Positions 45,414 to 57,933 are shown, counted from the first letter of the stretch. The stretch: 64,000 bases of DNA from Asterella californica (GCA_036924285.1 JAYKYS010000039.1:62001-126000), one strand, 5' to 3'. A program made the numbers and translations. Notes: generated by a model not told the origin, from the letters alone.

Positions 45414-46425
45414 GTTTTGAGTGAAATTGGCTCGCAGGGAAACGCCTACATCAGATTTTTGTTCGTCTACGACATGAGATTGGGTAGTTCTTCGCGATCG
45501 GTGAGCTGAGCTCTTCGTTCTTGATGCGTACGCAATCAGGGAGTCTTTATCTACGCCTAGGAAAAGACTGTACGTGAATTTGATGGTTGGTTTGGGTATG
45601 GTGAGCGAATTTGAGCTACAGGGAGCCGATTTATGTCAGTTTTTTGCAACCTGCGACCAAATTTCTCGTGTGGTTTTGCAAGGGGAACTCCAAACAGCTT
45701 GTTTGGAGTCTTGTTGGGTTCAAGGTAGCTAGATCTACCTACCATAGAAGACGGATATCAATTTGGGTGACCCGTTTGTGCGGTGTGTGCGGTTTTAAGC
45801 CGTATGGAGGAGTTTTTGAAGGTTCGTTCGCTTGTGACCGAAAATCAATGATATCTCGACTATAGGGAGTCGGATCTGAAGGTTTCTTGAGCCAAAGGAG
45901 TCAGGGAAGGAGACCTTATCAACATTTGAAGTCCGTTCGGCGAAAGGAGGAAGTACTCAAATAGGTCTTTTTCGGTTTCTTCGCTACGGGTTTTGCTCTT
46001 GTGAGTTCGTTAGAGTTCTGGTTGGCTATATACAGCTTGTGGTAGCTAGCTTTAGCTAAGAACTTGTTCATGGATGTGGTTTTGACTTGGGTTTGGATCG
46101 CGTGATACTACTGTGGCTCTGTTTGTTAGTAAAGAGAAGTTTCTCTTGCTTTGAGCTACACTTCGGTGGTTTTGGGTCAGGGTTGTAATTCAGGGGTTGT
46201 TTTTAAGGGCTTTGAAGCAGGTTACAGACTGCTCTGGTCTATTTTTCAGTTCTGTGCTCTTAAGAGAAAGAACCGGCAGTGTACATACATTTGGAGTTGG
46301 TATATATTGCGCGTTTGTTTTCATGATTGTTCTTCTCTGTCTTGTCGCTGTTTGGCACACAACATCTCCATAGCTAGAAACCTCACGTTTTCCTAGACAT
46401 CCTTCACGCAATATCTGACACGATA
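45414..46425 (+). repeat. Element C 5' LTR, right half
   Basis: Continues the LTR from 36403 in register with 49794 onward and with 8855-9871. It ends CACGATA. Confidence 0.8.
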
Positions 46426-46605
46426 CGGTGAACTTAACATGAAGGTCTCGGGTGGAGATTTTTGTGTTTGAACTGGAAGAGGATATCAACAATCATGAAC
46501 GAGGATGAGGATGGATACTTTTGTTCGGGAGGATGTTGCGGACCTGGGATGATGGATTTGTAGACGGTTGGGATCATGAGAGAATGAGAGGATGGGACGA
46601 GCCAT

Positions 46606-48147
46606 GACTATTGACGAGATGTTGGGTATACCAGGGATGCAGTTGGATGCATCAACTGCACGATTGTTTCAAGCCTTCATTTTGTTTATGCGACAAGAGC
46701 AAGGGAACCAACAAAAGAGACGAGGTGCTTCGGAGGGTGATCGACAAGCTCGATCTATTTGATGAGAGAGACATCTCAGACTACTTGAGATGTTACAAGA
46801 CGGAGATGGATTTGGATCAGGTACTGGAGAAGGAGATGATTGAGACGTTAGAACTCGCTGCGGTGCCTGAGATAAAGGAGCATGTGAAGGGTCTAACAAG
46901 GAATTTGGGAGGAACTGGATACATTTTCACATGCGCTGAGAGAGGAGTATTTCTTGGGAAACTCAGATCGAGTAACCAAGAAATCATTTCTGGAATGGGT
47001 TAATCGATCCAGCAAGGGTTTGCAGCCTATAGAGTTGTTGAAGGAGTTCGAGAGACAATTCTCTCAACTATCTCGGGTGGAGAAGCTAACCGTGGAGAGC
47101 TACAAGACAGAGCTGTTTCTTCAAGCTGCTGATGAATCATGGCAAGAGCGGTTGGAGCTAGTTCTGGAAGATGAGGAGGAAGAAGAAGGGTTGACAAGGA
47201 ATTGGGAGGTTGTGCATGAAGCAGTTGAACTTCTTGTCTGGAGACATACAAGGAAAAGGGTTACCAGGTCGACACCTATATCGCTGACTACCACACCAGT
47301 TCGGGTAGTATCTGAGGTTCAACCTCCAGTTGTGGTTGTAGAAGAGAAGGATCCAACCATCGAGGACCTGCGAAAAAAGATGCAAGATTTGCAAGTTAAG
47401 GTTACTAGGTTGGAGGACAAAGGATCATCGATTGAGATGAAACTTGTACCCAAATCAGCTTGGGTACATCAGTGCGTGTGATGTGATGGTACTGATCATC
47501 AATGGGACGATTGCATCGACTTTGCAGAGTCTTTGCAACTTGAGGTTATTTCTTGGGAGGATGGAAAGGTTGCATTCACAAGTACGGGTACTCTCCTTCA
47601 AGCCAACGTTGGTAAAGGAGGGATGAAAAAGTTTGTGGATGATTACTTTGCGGCACATGTAGTTTTAGCTATCGAAGCTACAAGTTATGGTGCTAGGGTA
47701 GAGGAGATTGAACATGATCTCCATAGGGATGATTTGGATGAGCACGTGGATCCAAGCCAGCTCAAGTTGGATACTGCATCTATGATGCAGAGCGAGAAGA
47801 AGAGACAAGAAGAGACTTCTTCGGAGAAACAAGCTGGGGAAGATAAGGTTCAACAGGAAACTATTCTTCCTGAATTGGTAATGGAGGGCGATCCTTCACA
47901 ACCGGAGGAGATGGTTGAGGTGCAGACAATGGACATGAGTGATCTGGTTGCAGACAAACAACAACCAGATGCAGAGATGATGACGATGGATGTGAAGGGA
48001 GGTTGGGAGGAGCACATTCAAGATGTCGAGGTTGAATTCATTTCACATGAAATCTTAGGTGCAACTTCAAGAGAGTTCATGATTTCAAAGACAGACATGC
48101 TGAGGGTGAAGGGTATAGGATGGATGCTTTGGAGGCTACGGGTATAG
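46606..48147 (+). pseudogene. Element C gag, frameshifted
   Basis: The gag begins near 46606 (ATGACTATTGACGAGATG). The N-terminal part has shifts near 46720 and 46910. The core and tail are better preserved than in element A: 46954-47481 is open over 175 codons with VTKKSFLEWVNRS and ELFLQAADE. The zinc knuckle near 47470-47515 would be C-x2-C-x4-H-x4-C (CDGTDHQWDDC) but has TGA in place of the residue before the second Cys. The tail frame (47533-48147) runs on in register after that stop and ends at 48147. No pol is present. Confidence 0.78.
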
Positions 48148-48793
48148 GATGATGAGTAAGGATGGCTTACAAGGGAGAAGCCATTGCTGAAGGTGATATG
48201 GGTTGAGTGAATGATGCTTGGAAGGTTGCAAGGATTTTCAGAAGAAGAGATCAGAGAGGATGACAGTTGAAGAGGATATCATTGTACAGTGAGACAATGA
48301 TGGTTGCGGTTGAGGATTTTGGTTGCAGCAGTGTGGTTCTTTTTTTCAGAAAACAAAAAAGAAGAGTTGGATACGTACAATGACATGTACAGACTTGAGG
48401 TTGAGGGTTATAGTCAAGATACGGGTGATGATTGGCAAGATGGAGGATGTCTACTACAACACTTGGGTCACAAACCTCTACGATGAGGTTCTACGAGACG
48501 GGTGGAAGACATTTCTATGGTATGATGGTTTACTACTTCTATGTCTTGGAAGATGTAGATATTTAGAGGGGGTGATTGGATGGGAGGTTGAAGAAGAAAG
48601 TCGATGAGATGGATCTAAGGAAGATCATGACACAGTTGTAACTTCAAGATGGCGATCAGGTTGCAACCTTGAGGATGAGGTTGACTGAGATAGGAGGGAG
48701 GATGACAAGATGGGAACGAGTGTGCGTGCCGGTCCACTCCTTGGTTGGTATCTCTGGTGTATATCGGAGAATGCACAAGTTCAGGGGGGTGGA
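48148..48793 (+). other. Element C non-coding 3' internal region
   Basis: Conserved with 7193-7850. It ends in a purine run (AGGGGGGTGGA) just before the 3' LTR, the likely polypurine tract. Confidence 0.55.
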
Positions 48794-50459
48794 TGTCGTG
48801 TCGTGGACCGGCTCCTTTTTGAAATTTAAACTTCGATGCTTGTCGTTCCATAGACACTCATGGGAGAAGCAAGCTAGGCTCCTGCTTACGGACTTTTGGC
48901 ATCATTTCAGATCTTCGCTTTCATCGCATCAGTGGATAGAGCTCTTTGTCAGCATTCCATAAGCACTTTGTCTACTTCGTTTGGACGCCTAGTGGAGAAG
49001 TTACAAGACTCAAAAGATGGAGAAAACAAGCTAGGTCCCAGCTTATGGGCTTTTGGCACAACTTCAGATCTTCACTTTTATCGCATAGATGGGTAGAGCT
49101 CGTTGTCAACTTTCCATGGGCATCTTGTCTACTTCGTTTGGACGCCTAGTGGAGAAGTTACAAGATTCGAAAGATGGAGAAAACAAGCTAGGCTCCAGCT
49201 TATGGACTTATGGCGCAACTTCGGATCTTCACTTTCATCACATAGATGGGTAGAGCTCATTGTCAGCTTTTCATAGACACATTGTTTACTTCGTTTGGAT
49301 GTCTAGTGAAGAAGTTATGCGACTCGAAAGAAGGAAAATTCAAATTAGGCCCTAGTTTATTTGCTGACTGGGTATTTGAGGCTTCAGACGTTATATCAAA
49401 GACGCAAGGGGTCTGCTTCATGGGATTTTGAGAGAACTTCGTACGTACAGAGACTGTGACAAGGAGGCAACTTAGGGGCTAGCTTGTGCCTACGATCTGT
49501 CAACGGACGGTTAAGGAAATTTGGAGGTCCAATGCAAACGCGCAAGGCGTCGTTGGGTTCAGATCTGTACAGGCTACGTGTGGGTTAAGATGGTTCTTGA
49601 AGAGACGGATCAAGGAGTGCGTACTGAGAGAAATTGAGACGCAGGAAGCAGATTTGAAGTTTTCAGTTATCTGTGAAGGAGAGTTGGACCGTTCGAGCCG
49701 TTCCGGAGTCCAAACTTGCTGTCCTTGGATCCATTGAGATCAAAACAACGAATTCTTCAGGAAATTGAAGACGATATGAAGTTTCATCGGGCGGTTTAGG
49801 AGTTTTGAGTGAAATTGGCTCGCAGGGAAACGCTTACATCAGATTTTTGTTCGCCTACGACATGAGATTGGGTTGTTCTTCGCGATCGGTGAGTCAAGCT
49901 CTTTGTTCTTGATGCCTATGCGATCAGGGAGTCTTCATCAACGCCTAGGAGAAGATTGTACGTGAATTGGATGGTTGGTTTGGGTGTGGTGAGTGAATTT
50001 GAGCCGTAAGGAACCGGTTTACATCAATTTTTTACAACTTGCGACCAAATTTCTCGTGTGGTTTTGCAAGGAGAACTCCAAACAGCTTGTTTGGAATCTT
50101 GTTGGGTTCAAGGTAGCTAGATCTACCTACCAGAGAAGACGTATGATACTGGTGCATTATCAGCAAAGAGAAGTTTCTCTTGCCTTGAGCTACGCTTTGG
50201 TGGTTTTGGGTCAAGGTAGTGATTCAAGGGGTTGTTTTGGTAGCTTTGAAGTAGGTTACAGATCGCTCTGGTCTGTTCCTCAGTTTTGTGCTCTTAGGAG
50301 AAAGAAACAGCAGTGTACATACATTTAGAGTTGGTATATATTGCGCGTTTGTTTTCGTGGTTGTTCTTCTCTATCTTGTCTCTGTTCGGCACACAGCATC
50401 TCCACAGCCAGGAACCTCACGTTTTCCTAGACATCCTTCACGTAATATCCGACTCGATA
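48794..50459 (+). repeat. Element C 3' LTR with internal deletion
   Basis: Starts TGTCGTGTCG and ends CTCGATA. It is 1666 bp, against 2.0 kb for the other copies, because about 370 bases are missing near 50145. The tandem array is kept. Confidence 0.82.
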
Positions 50460-50469
50460 ACATGTGGAG

Positions 50470-51203
50470 TGAAAGTGAAAATGGAGAGAGAGAAAGGGAC
50501 TATTGAGTTGCGGTCTAATGTAGCAAGGTCTGTAGGCAGAACAGAGCTAGACAAGGATGTGCTACAGAGGGTTCACAACTCAATTCGAGAAACTATAGGA
50601 TGGAATGACCCTGTGGATACTATGTCAGTGCATGCTTATGTTGCAAGAAGTCAGCATGAAGCTGTATTAGAAGAAAAACGTAGAAAGGAGGATGCAGGTG
50701 AGGCTTCTACAGCCAAACGACCTGCTACAAGGAGTGAAAGGACTAGACCAGAGACAAGACATGAGACAACACATACTCGGGAGGAGACTATGGAGGATCT
50801 ATCATCTACAACACCAAAGGAGAAAGAGAGAAACAAGTAGAAGGATAAGATGCCTGCATACAAACTTCAGTCGGACATTGAGATTGCTACAGACCTGAAG
50901 CAAGTGTTAGAGAATCATATCTTGAATGAGAAGGTTGAGTTTTCTTTGGGAGAGATTCTTGGGATTGTAAAGCATGAGTTCCATGAGGTTATCATAGATA
51001 TCATCAAGAGAAAATGTCGGATTTTGAGTGAAGCAGCTACGCTGAACACTCTAGAGACTAAACTGTCAGAAGATGAGATTACGGGTTATTGCTCTCAAGT
51101 ATCAGAGAGGAGATCCTTTCAACACGTGAGGTTAGAGGATGAGGTGGAAGCATCGCAGAAGAGCCATTACTCTCACAACCATTGGGCAAGAGCAACTTCA
51201 TAG
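50470..51203 (+). pseudogene. Element F gag end and DUF4100-like segment
   Basis: The frame from the LTR border holds VLQRVHNSIRETIGWNDP and HAYVARSQHEAVLEEKRRKEDA, then a charged linker to a TAG at 50838-50840. The same frame continues at 50850 with PAYKLQSDIEIATDLKQVLE, EFSLGEILGIVKHEFHEVI, a segment that precedes protease in this type of gypsy polyprotein. One nonsense codon separates the two parts, so they were one protein. It stops at 51203 next to the inverted segment. Confidence 0.65.
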
Positions 51204-51204
51204 A

Positions 51205-51690
51205 CCTTAGTGAAGCTGGGAGATCTAGAGGAACCTGTGGTGACATCTCTAGACTCCTGAGTGATCTTAGGTAGTGGACGGTCTCTCAAGCTATCACGAT
51301 TCCTCTCATGTTCTGCAGCAACGGTCAAAACTGAATAGCTCTTTTGCCATCTCTACTACGTATCCTAGCATAGGCTGAACCATCATCCATAACTCGTCTC
51401 CCTTCTAACAGCAGTAATGTAAGGCTGCCATAGAATGATAGGATAGGTTGACATGTCTTGTACAAAGAAATTCTGAACATCACTGATGTCACCCACAGTT
51501 ACCTTGATGTTGGACAAGCACCATAGAGTTCTCCCTCTGGTTGTTGACAACACGAATAAGCCATCCATGATCGGTGTCTATGGGCCACCTCTCACGCTTG
51601 TACAGCTCCTTAGACATCAGATTAATCTATGAGCCGTGATCAATCAACCCATTGAAGAGCGAGACTTCAACAATACAATAGAGATAGGAT
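51205..51690 (-). pseudogene. Element F protease segment, in inverted orientation
   Basis: On the minus strand, opposite to both neighbours, the frames read SLFNGLIDHGS, then INLMSKELYKRE, WPIDTDHGWLIRVV, VQNFFVQDMSTYPIILWQPYITAVRRE, and DDGSAYARIRSRDGKRAIQF. This is the retropepsin-like domain of the same type of polyprotein, with DHGS at the place of the usual DSG or DTG. Stops and shifts break it. It lies exactly where protease belongs, between the DUF4100-like segment and the linker to reverse transcriptase, but reversed. Confidence 0.7.
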
Positions 51691-52280
51691 TCTCGCTCGA
51701 TCCAGTAGAGCAGGAAGCTTTATCCACTAGCTCATATGGATCAGTGTGTTATAGGAAGGTGGAGAATCTGAAGAGGTTTGAGAGGCAACATGTGAAGTAT
51801 GTACAACAGTCTTTGTGGGATAGTGGAGAGTTAGCCGAAGATGAATACATATCTGGAGTGTTTGAAGAACAGTATTTGCTAGATACTATAGGAGAGTTGA
51901 AATCTATATTAGAAAGCTCTACAGATGATGTAGATAGAGTGGTGAGAGTAAGCTCCAAGGAGCTTTATGATGTAACTGATAAGTTTATAGATCGACAAGA
52001 GGTGTATGTGGAGACCAAGCACAAGTCAGTGGCAAAGAAAGTCAAACCAGTGACTTTGCCTTTATCATTCGACTGCAATCAGAAGATGGAGCAAGCTGCA
52101 CAACAACCGACACTCAGAGACCCGAGAAGAATTAGACACCAGTTCACAGAAGCAACACTGAAGGAGCTGAAGATTGGAGGTGATGGATTCTTACCGAGCA
52201 AGAGAAGAAGAGCTTCAGGGAGATGCTATCTAGGCATGGTAAAGCGTTCGCGTTCGAGTCACATGAAGTATGATGCGTAG
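51690..52280 (+). pseudogene. Element F linker between protease and reverse transcriptase
   Basis: The open frame (51636-52280, reliable from about 51690) contains TSSYGSVCYRKVENLKRFERQ and KYVQQSLWDSGELAEDEY, then a charged part ending in RQFT-like sequence. It matches no enzymatic domain. Its place before the reverse transcriptase fits a connector in gypsy polyproteins. Confidence 0.55.
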
Positions 52281-52300
52281 ATCCAAGTGTAGTTGCACCT

Positions 52301-53017
52301 ATGGTAATCTTTACTATACCGCATGTGCCTTGGAATCTACGTCCTATCCTTGTGCCTAGAGCTCATCTACAAAAGCTGATAGACTTGCTCAATGAGAGGA
52401 TTAAGATGGGTATCTTGGAACCATCTATAGCTCTCTACTCTAGCAGATGGTTTACTATTCCGAAGAAGAGTGCTTTGAGATTCATTCAAGATATGCAACC
52501 AGTTAACAAGGTGACTATCAAGAATACGGGTATAGGACCTATTGTAGATGAGTTTGCAGAGGCTTTTGCTGGTCGTGCTATCTATTCAATGGGAGACTTA
52601 TATTCAAGGTATGATCAGTTTCAGTTATCCTCTGAGAGTAGAGACTTGACTACAATGAGGACACCTTTGGGATTACTAAGGATGTGCACCTTGCCACAAG
52701 GTGCTACCAGTTATGTAGCACATATGATGAATGACATGAACAAAGTTTTGAGGGACTTCATTCCTGAAAAAACTATGTCATTCCTTGATGATGTGCCGAT
52801 CAAAGGATGTGCTGAGGAAGAGAAGAATGAGGTAAAGGATCAGAGGGGTGCCATAAGTTTGTTGCAGATCACATAGCTGACTGTGATAAGATACTGAGTC
52901 GACTGGAGGAGACGCGTAGATTCGTACGAATTTAGGGTCCTTGGGATGGTTCATTTGACTTTATCCGGAGCAAAATCTGTATTTGGAGAACATGAGGTGT
53001 TAATAGTGGAACACCTA
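52301..53017 (+). pseudogene. Element F reverse transcriptase, truncated by element G
   Basis: The open part to 52876 contains IPHVPWNLRPILVPRAHLQKLIDLL, a fingers region (RWFTIPKK, RFIQDMQPVNKVT), motif A as SMGDLYSRYDQFQL with its Asp, LPQGATSYVAHMM, and the catalytic FLDDVPIKG. After a shift it goes on as HIADCDKILSRL and LTLSGAKSVFGEHEV to 53017, where the LTR of element G begins. RNase H and integrase are not in the window. Confidence 0.78.
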
Positions 53018-54150
53018 TGTGGGTTTCGCGCACCTACCGCCTTGTTGCGCCAGCGGAAGCTCTAGCTCAGTAGGTCGCAAACTTTACACCGCTAACCTGC
53101 AAACACAATCACAAGTTAGCGTCCATGCACCACTTACCTTATTTCTGTTTGGTCCGGACCGGAGCCGGACCGTCTCCCTAATCATCAAGCTCAGCAATCC
53201 TATTTCCCGACTTAGATCCGCCTAAGTCGGTCCCAAACATGAGCAAGTCACAATATGACTTGGGGCGGACTTCCCATAAAGTCCAGGGTCCTAAACGGTG
53301 CCTCCAGCACACCTAGCGGCCCAACCGCCCGTGATGTCCGTCTGGGTCTAGGCTCCCGAACGGTGGTCTAACCCGCCGACTCGTTCCCTAGTCTTGCCCC
53401 AGCCCTTGCATCGTTCCTAAGTCCAGACATCCAAGTCTGGATCGGAACGTGCCTTGGAACCGGCCCAGCCATCACCTCATGCCCCCAGAGTCCGCCCGCC
53501 GAACCCTGGGGTCGGGTGACTCGTCCTGGCCCACCCAGGCATCGAGCCCCCCTCATATATACTTCTGGGGATCGGCGGCCCCGCCCTCCTCTTTGGTCCT
53601 TGAAAATTATACCACAACCCGATTGTGGTTCGGCCATAACTTCCAGCTCGGAGGTCAGATCGAGGAGTGTTATATATCACTGGAAAGCTCTCGACGAGAC
53701 CTTTCCAATGATACCTCACTCGCCTCGAGATCTTACGTGGAGCTCCGTCCACGACCTAAAACGTCCCTGGAGCTCCAACACTTAGCAGTTTTTCCGAAAA
53801 CCTGTGGTCCAGACCCAGAGTCGAACCCTGTGGTTCGTCTGCGTCTCGGACCCACGTCTCGGTCTCACGTCTCGGACCCACGTCTCAGACCTATGTCTGA
53901 GACTCATGTTTCAGCCCGTTCTTAGACTCGCCCCCTTAGGTCAGCGTTCGTCTGGAGCCCTCTTGGGGTAGGCCCTTATGTCCTAACCCAAGGTTCTAAC
54001 CTTGGTTCAGAGAACCACTTAGGGTTCATCTGATCCCGACTTCCCGGTCATGCCGTTAAGTCCTACTCGCAGCGTTCCCAACCTAGCGCAAGTCCGCTAG
54101 GGTTCTGTTGTTCGCGTCTGCGCCCGATCTTGAGAATGAGGGGCGCGACA
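53018..54150 (-). repeat. Element G 3' LTR
   Basis: About 1.13 kb. Plus-strand ends are TGTGGG and CGCGACA. It is markedly more GC-rich than its surroundings and has repeated GTCTCGGACCCA-type units at 53840-53900. The left end is set by loss of the element F reading frame, so it could be off by several bases. Open frames within it are not supported. Confidence 0.65.
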
Positions 54151-54892
54151 CTCACCCCCACTTTGGAGGTTGATGCCCTCATCAACAATGATCCTTTAAG
54201 TTAACACCAAGTTCAAAATGGGCAGCCAACCCCTTGGCGTCAGAATTGCGTTCTGGTAGCTAACCCGTAATTCTCTTCTTGGCTTGAGTCTTAAGTTGTC
54301 GCTAGAACACTTAGAAAATTCCAACTAGTCTCGGGAAAAGCCTTACCTTTTTGGCTTACCCTAAACAAAACTAGTTGACAACTTCTAAACGTTCTACTTA
54401 AGACTCTAACTTGCAAACTATAAGTATTCACACCTACTTACAAGGTCCCCCGAAACTCACTTTCCGGTCGCAATCTGATTTGACTTAGACGCGAGACTAA
54501 GTTTACTTTGTAGAAAACCACAAAGCAAGATCACCCCAAGCCCCAAGACAAGTATGAAAGTTCATACTTGCTTTGCCAACGCTACGGCAAACCTAAGTCT
54601 TGTCATCAAGACTTAGTCTTGATTTAGATGCTTATCCAAACCAGCTCGCTTCCTTTGAGTGTGCTTCGTTCCTCCTCTTGACAACATCCTAGGCATCTGA
54701 TCAGAACTAGTCATAGCCATGCACTACCAATACACTTAGACAATTTTTCAAGAAACAAAATCTTTATTTCCAAACACAAGTAAAGCACAAAGTCCATCGG
54801 CCCAAATCGCCTCAAGTTGCTACTCGTATGGTCCGTCGTTTCTTCACCCCTCGCTGGAAGGAGATGTCCTCATCTTGCTAACGCCCTTGTTG
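54151..54892 (-). other. Element G 3' untranslated region
   Basis: No gene is visible. It lies between the pol stop and the polypurine tract (54151-54165). Confidence 0.6.
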
Positions 54893-57148
54893 TCATTGTC
54901 TCCGTGTGAACAGGTCCAATACTTCGCTCGCATGTGCGAGATCTTCCTCTGGCACCCAAGTTGCTTCCTTCAAATGGTAACCACGCCATTTGACCAAGTA
55001 CTCCATCCGGTTTGATTTGCGCCGAGATCGCAAAATGGACTCCACCTCATATTCTGCTTTGCCTTGCACGACATCAGGTTGAGGCCTAAGAACCTGTTTG
55101 CGCTCCGGTCGCAAATCATCCTTGAAGTGTTTCTTTAGTAAGGAAACATGGAAAGTCGGATGCAACTGCCACTCGCGAGGAAGGTCTAAGGTATAGACGT
55201 CTTCGTGCGGATTCTTGACAATGACAAAAGGTCCCGCGAACTTTGATGAGAACTTCGCCGATATATCCTTCGGAAGTGTGAAGTTTTTCGCACTTAACCA
55301 TACTTCTTCGTCCACTTGAAACTTCACTTGCCGCCGATGTTTGTTTACCTGCTTCGTGTACCGTTGATGCGCCTTCTCGAGGTTCTTCTTAACTTGCTCC
55401 TCGCGCCGCTGCATTGCCGCCACCAACTCTTCAGCTGATGTTTGCCGTGTTCTTGGTCGTGCCGATATAGAACTCCCTGCAAGAGTCAAGTCAAGAGGCC
55501 CTTCTGGCTCACGTCCGTAAGCCAGCAAGAAGGGCGATTCACCGGTTGCCGAATGCTTCGTGGAATTGTAGCAATACTCCGCAAGACTGAGCCACTCCGC
55601 CCAATCACTTTGGTCCGCGCTCACATAATTCCTCAAGTATTGATTCAGAACCGAGTTAACTCGTTCCGTTTGCCCATCTGTTTCTGGATGAAAGGCGGTA
55701 CTAAATTTTAACTTAGTCCCCAATTTTTGGAATAGGTGTTTCCAAAAGGCACTTGTGAACTTAGAGTCTCTATCTGAAATAATACTCCGAGGTAATCCAT
55801 GTGAACGCCACCAAGTATCTAGGAACAACCGAGAAGTCGTGAACGCTGTTGCAGTGTCTAAGGTCGGAGCAAACTTCGCTAGTTTGCTAAACCGATCAAC
55901 TATCACAAAAATTGCGTTGTATCCATTGGAGTCAGGCAGAGAGGTAATGAAGTCCATGCTAATGCTTTCCCAAGGTCTGGCTGGAATCGGTAAAGGATGA
56001 AGCAATCCTTGTTTCTTCTCATAAGAAACGCGATTCGCTTGACAGGTTACGCATGTTTGCACAAAGTGGGAAACATCGTCTTTCATGTGGGGCCAATAAA
56101 ACTTTTTAGCGATTACTGCTAAAGTGGACTTTTCTCCTTTATGGCCTGATAAGGACACATCGTGAGATTCCTTTAACAACTTGGTCCTAAGTTTTCCTTG
56201 TCCCACATAAACCCGACTTTGTTTGAACATGAGTAAACCATGTCTTAGCTGCATGTTCTGCAACTTCACCCCTCGCTTGAGTTGTTCCAGGTACTCCTTC
56301 GCTTGGTCATCACCCATGTAACCTTCACGTATTCGCCTCTCCAAATCTGACTCCTTAGGATACATAGCTCGCAAAATCTGTGTTGACGATGGAAGATATT
56401 CCTCCTTGCGACTCAAGGCGTCAGGAACCACATTGTCCTTTCCCGCTTTGTGGATTAATTCCACATTCATGAGCGCCAAGGTATCATGCCACCGTAGTTG
56501 CTTTGGCGTCACCCGATCTTGTGTTTCAAAGTACTTGAGCGAGATGTTATCAGTATACACTTGGGTCTTGTGAAGTCCCAAGTAATGCCGCCATTTCCTC
56601 AAGCAATGAACCACCGCAAACAGTTCCTTCTCGTGAGTCGGCCATCGACTCTCTGTCCCAGATAGCTTTTTGCTTTCGTACGCTACAGGTTTTCCATCCT
56701 GCACCAACACTCCGCCAATCGCATAGTCGCTCGCGTCCGTGTGCACCTCGAATGGTTTGTCGGACTCCGGCAGCTTCAATACTGGCGCCTTTGACAAAAT
56801 AGCTTTGATCGTATGAAACGCATCATCCACCTCCTTGGTCCAACTTACCTGTGCGTCTTTGCCCGTCCAGTCCGTCAGCGGCTTCGCGATCTTTGAAAAC
56901 CCCTTCACATACTTGCGGTAGAACTGCGCCAATCCTAAGAATCGCCGCATCCCCTTCACTGTAGTCGGAGGCTCCCAAGTCACAATCGCATCCACCTTCT
57001 GCATATCCGGGCCGACTCCTTCTGCACTAATTACATGTCCCAAGAAGTTAATGCGCTCCAAACCAAACTCACTCTTGTCAATGTTGGCAAACAGCTTATG
57101 CTCCCGCAGCTTCGTCAACACCACCCGTAGCTGCTCTGTGACCCTCAA
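54893..57148 (-). pseudogene. Element G pol (RT end, RNase H, integrase, chromodomain), 5'-truncated
   Basis: The 751 codons are open, but the protein lacks everything before the reverse-transcriptase thumb. Residues 1-100 are thumb and connection (NFLGHVISAEGV, MRRFLGLAQFYRKYVKGFS). RNase H starts near 133 (FEVHTDASDYAIGGVLVQDG). The integrase zinc domain follows (HDVSLSGHKGEKST...CVTCQANR). The integrase core has SMDFITSLP, ISDRDSKFTS and ETDGQTERVN, keeping the D, D, E residues. A chromodomain lies at about 699-751 (VESILRSRR, YLVKWRGY, TWVPEEDL), which directs integration to chromatin in chromoviruses. The catalytic centre of reverse transcriptase is lost to element H's insertion. Confidence 0.88.
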
Positions 57149-57163
57149 GCTTGCTACCGGTCC

Positions 57164-57921
57164 TGTCTCTCACCCAGGGTAAACCTCTGATGGCCTTTGC
57201 AGAGGCGCATCATGGAACTAGGAGGCCTCGACTAAATCCAACTCTCAACATTCTCATATCTCTTCCTCACTAGGAACGAGAACTCTCATGGAGACGCAGA
57301 GATGAAAAACACACCCTTTATAGATATGGCCTAACGGCTTCCAAATACAAAGCAAAGGGAGGATGAGAGATCACTCCACAACCCCTCTATTTATACTACT
57401 GCAAATTTACCATGGTAACTACTTGTAAATCTGATTTACTGCAATTTACCGAGACCAAGTCAAAGGTAAAAGTCCTAAGTCAAGAGTAGATTTCTCCTCT
57501 TTTGACTCCACTCTAATAATTAGGATTCTTCTAGAAGTATAAAGGAATCTTTGAAAGGAATCTCGGATTGCTCCTTACAAGACAAAATACTAACACATAA
57601 TTGAGCCAAAAAGGTCAACAACCCTCTTGATTGTTTGACCCTTAAGTCTCTACAACCAATAAAAATCAGTCACGCATAAGACAAGAGTGTATTATTCACA
57701 TCCTTGTCATTTTATGCACAACCAAACAAAATAGTAGTTCTCATACTTTAGAATATTCTAATATTCTGTCTTCAAATACCTCCAACTCTAACTGTGACTA
57801 CTCCTAGTTTATCTGTCACTAACTTAGAGTATGGTCTAGCCTTAGGACTTATTTAGAAGACTCACCACCCATAGTTATAACTATCCATATATTTACTACT
57901 ATGCAACCCCTAGGTGTTACA
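57164..57921 (-). repeat. Element H 3' LTR
   Basis: About 758 bp. On the minus strand it starts TGTAACACC directly after a purine run. The other end (plus-strand TGTCTCTC at 57164) is set by where element G's frame is lost, so it may be off by some bases. The second LTR is outside the window. Confidence 0.65.
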
Positions 57922-57933
57922 TTTACCCCCGGA

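Larger units (their letters stand above)
35421..50459 (+). mobile_element. Element C: second A-family element, 5' LTR split by element B
   Basis: The 5' LTR is in two halves, 35421-36403 and 45414-46425, which together match the 2.0-kb LTR of element A in order. Everything from 36408 to 45413 is later insertion. The internal region (46426-48793) has gag only. The 3' LTR is 48794-50459 and lacks about 370 bases near 50145. No target duplication is evident. The layout confirms the gag-only structure of the family. Confidence 0.8.
50460..53017 (+). mobile_element. Element F: gypsy-like pol remnant, cut by element G
   Basis: It begins directly at element C's 3' LTR end and is interrupted at 53017. 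Segments in order are a gag/linker end, a DUF4100-like segment, a protease in reverse orientation, a linker and a reverse transcriptase. The protein is of the kind found in moss, liverwort and fungal gypsy elements with FLDDVPIKG at the catalytic site. It may represent the pol missing from the A, B and C families, but it lacks an LTR of its own here. Confidence 0.65.
53018..57163 (-). mobile_element. Element G: chromodomain gypsy element, cut by element H
   Basis: A 3' LTR (53018-54150) lies inside element F's reverse transcriptase. On the minus strand a purine run (AAGTGGGGGTGAG) precedes the LTR start TGTCGCGCC. A pol frame of 751 codons reads toward the LTR and is cut at its upstream end near 57150-57163, where element H's LTR starts. 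The rest of element G, with gag and its 5' LTR, must lie beyond element H, outside the window. Confidence 0.82.

Noticed and set aside
53368..53925. Overlapping open frames on both strands in the GC-rich LTR of element G
   Set aside because: High GC content lowers stop frequency. No domain is present and the segment is bounded as an LTR.
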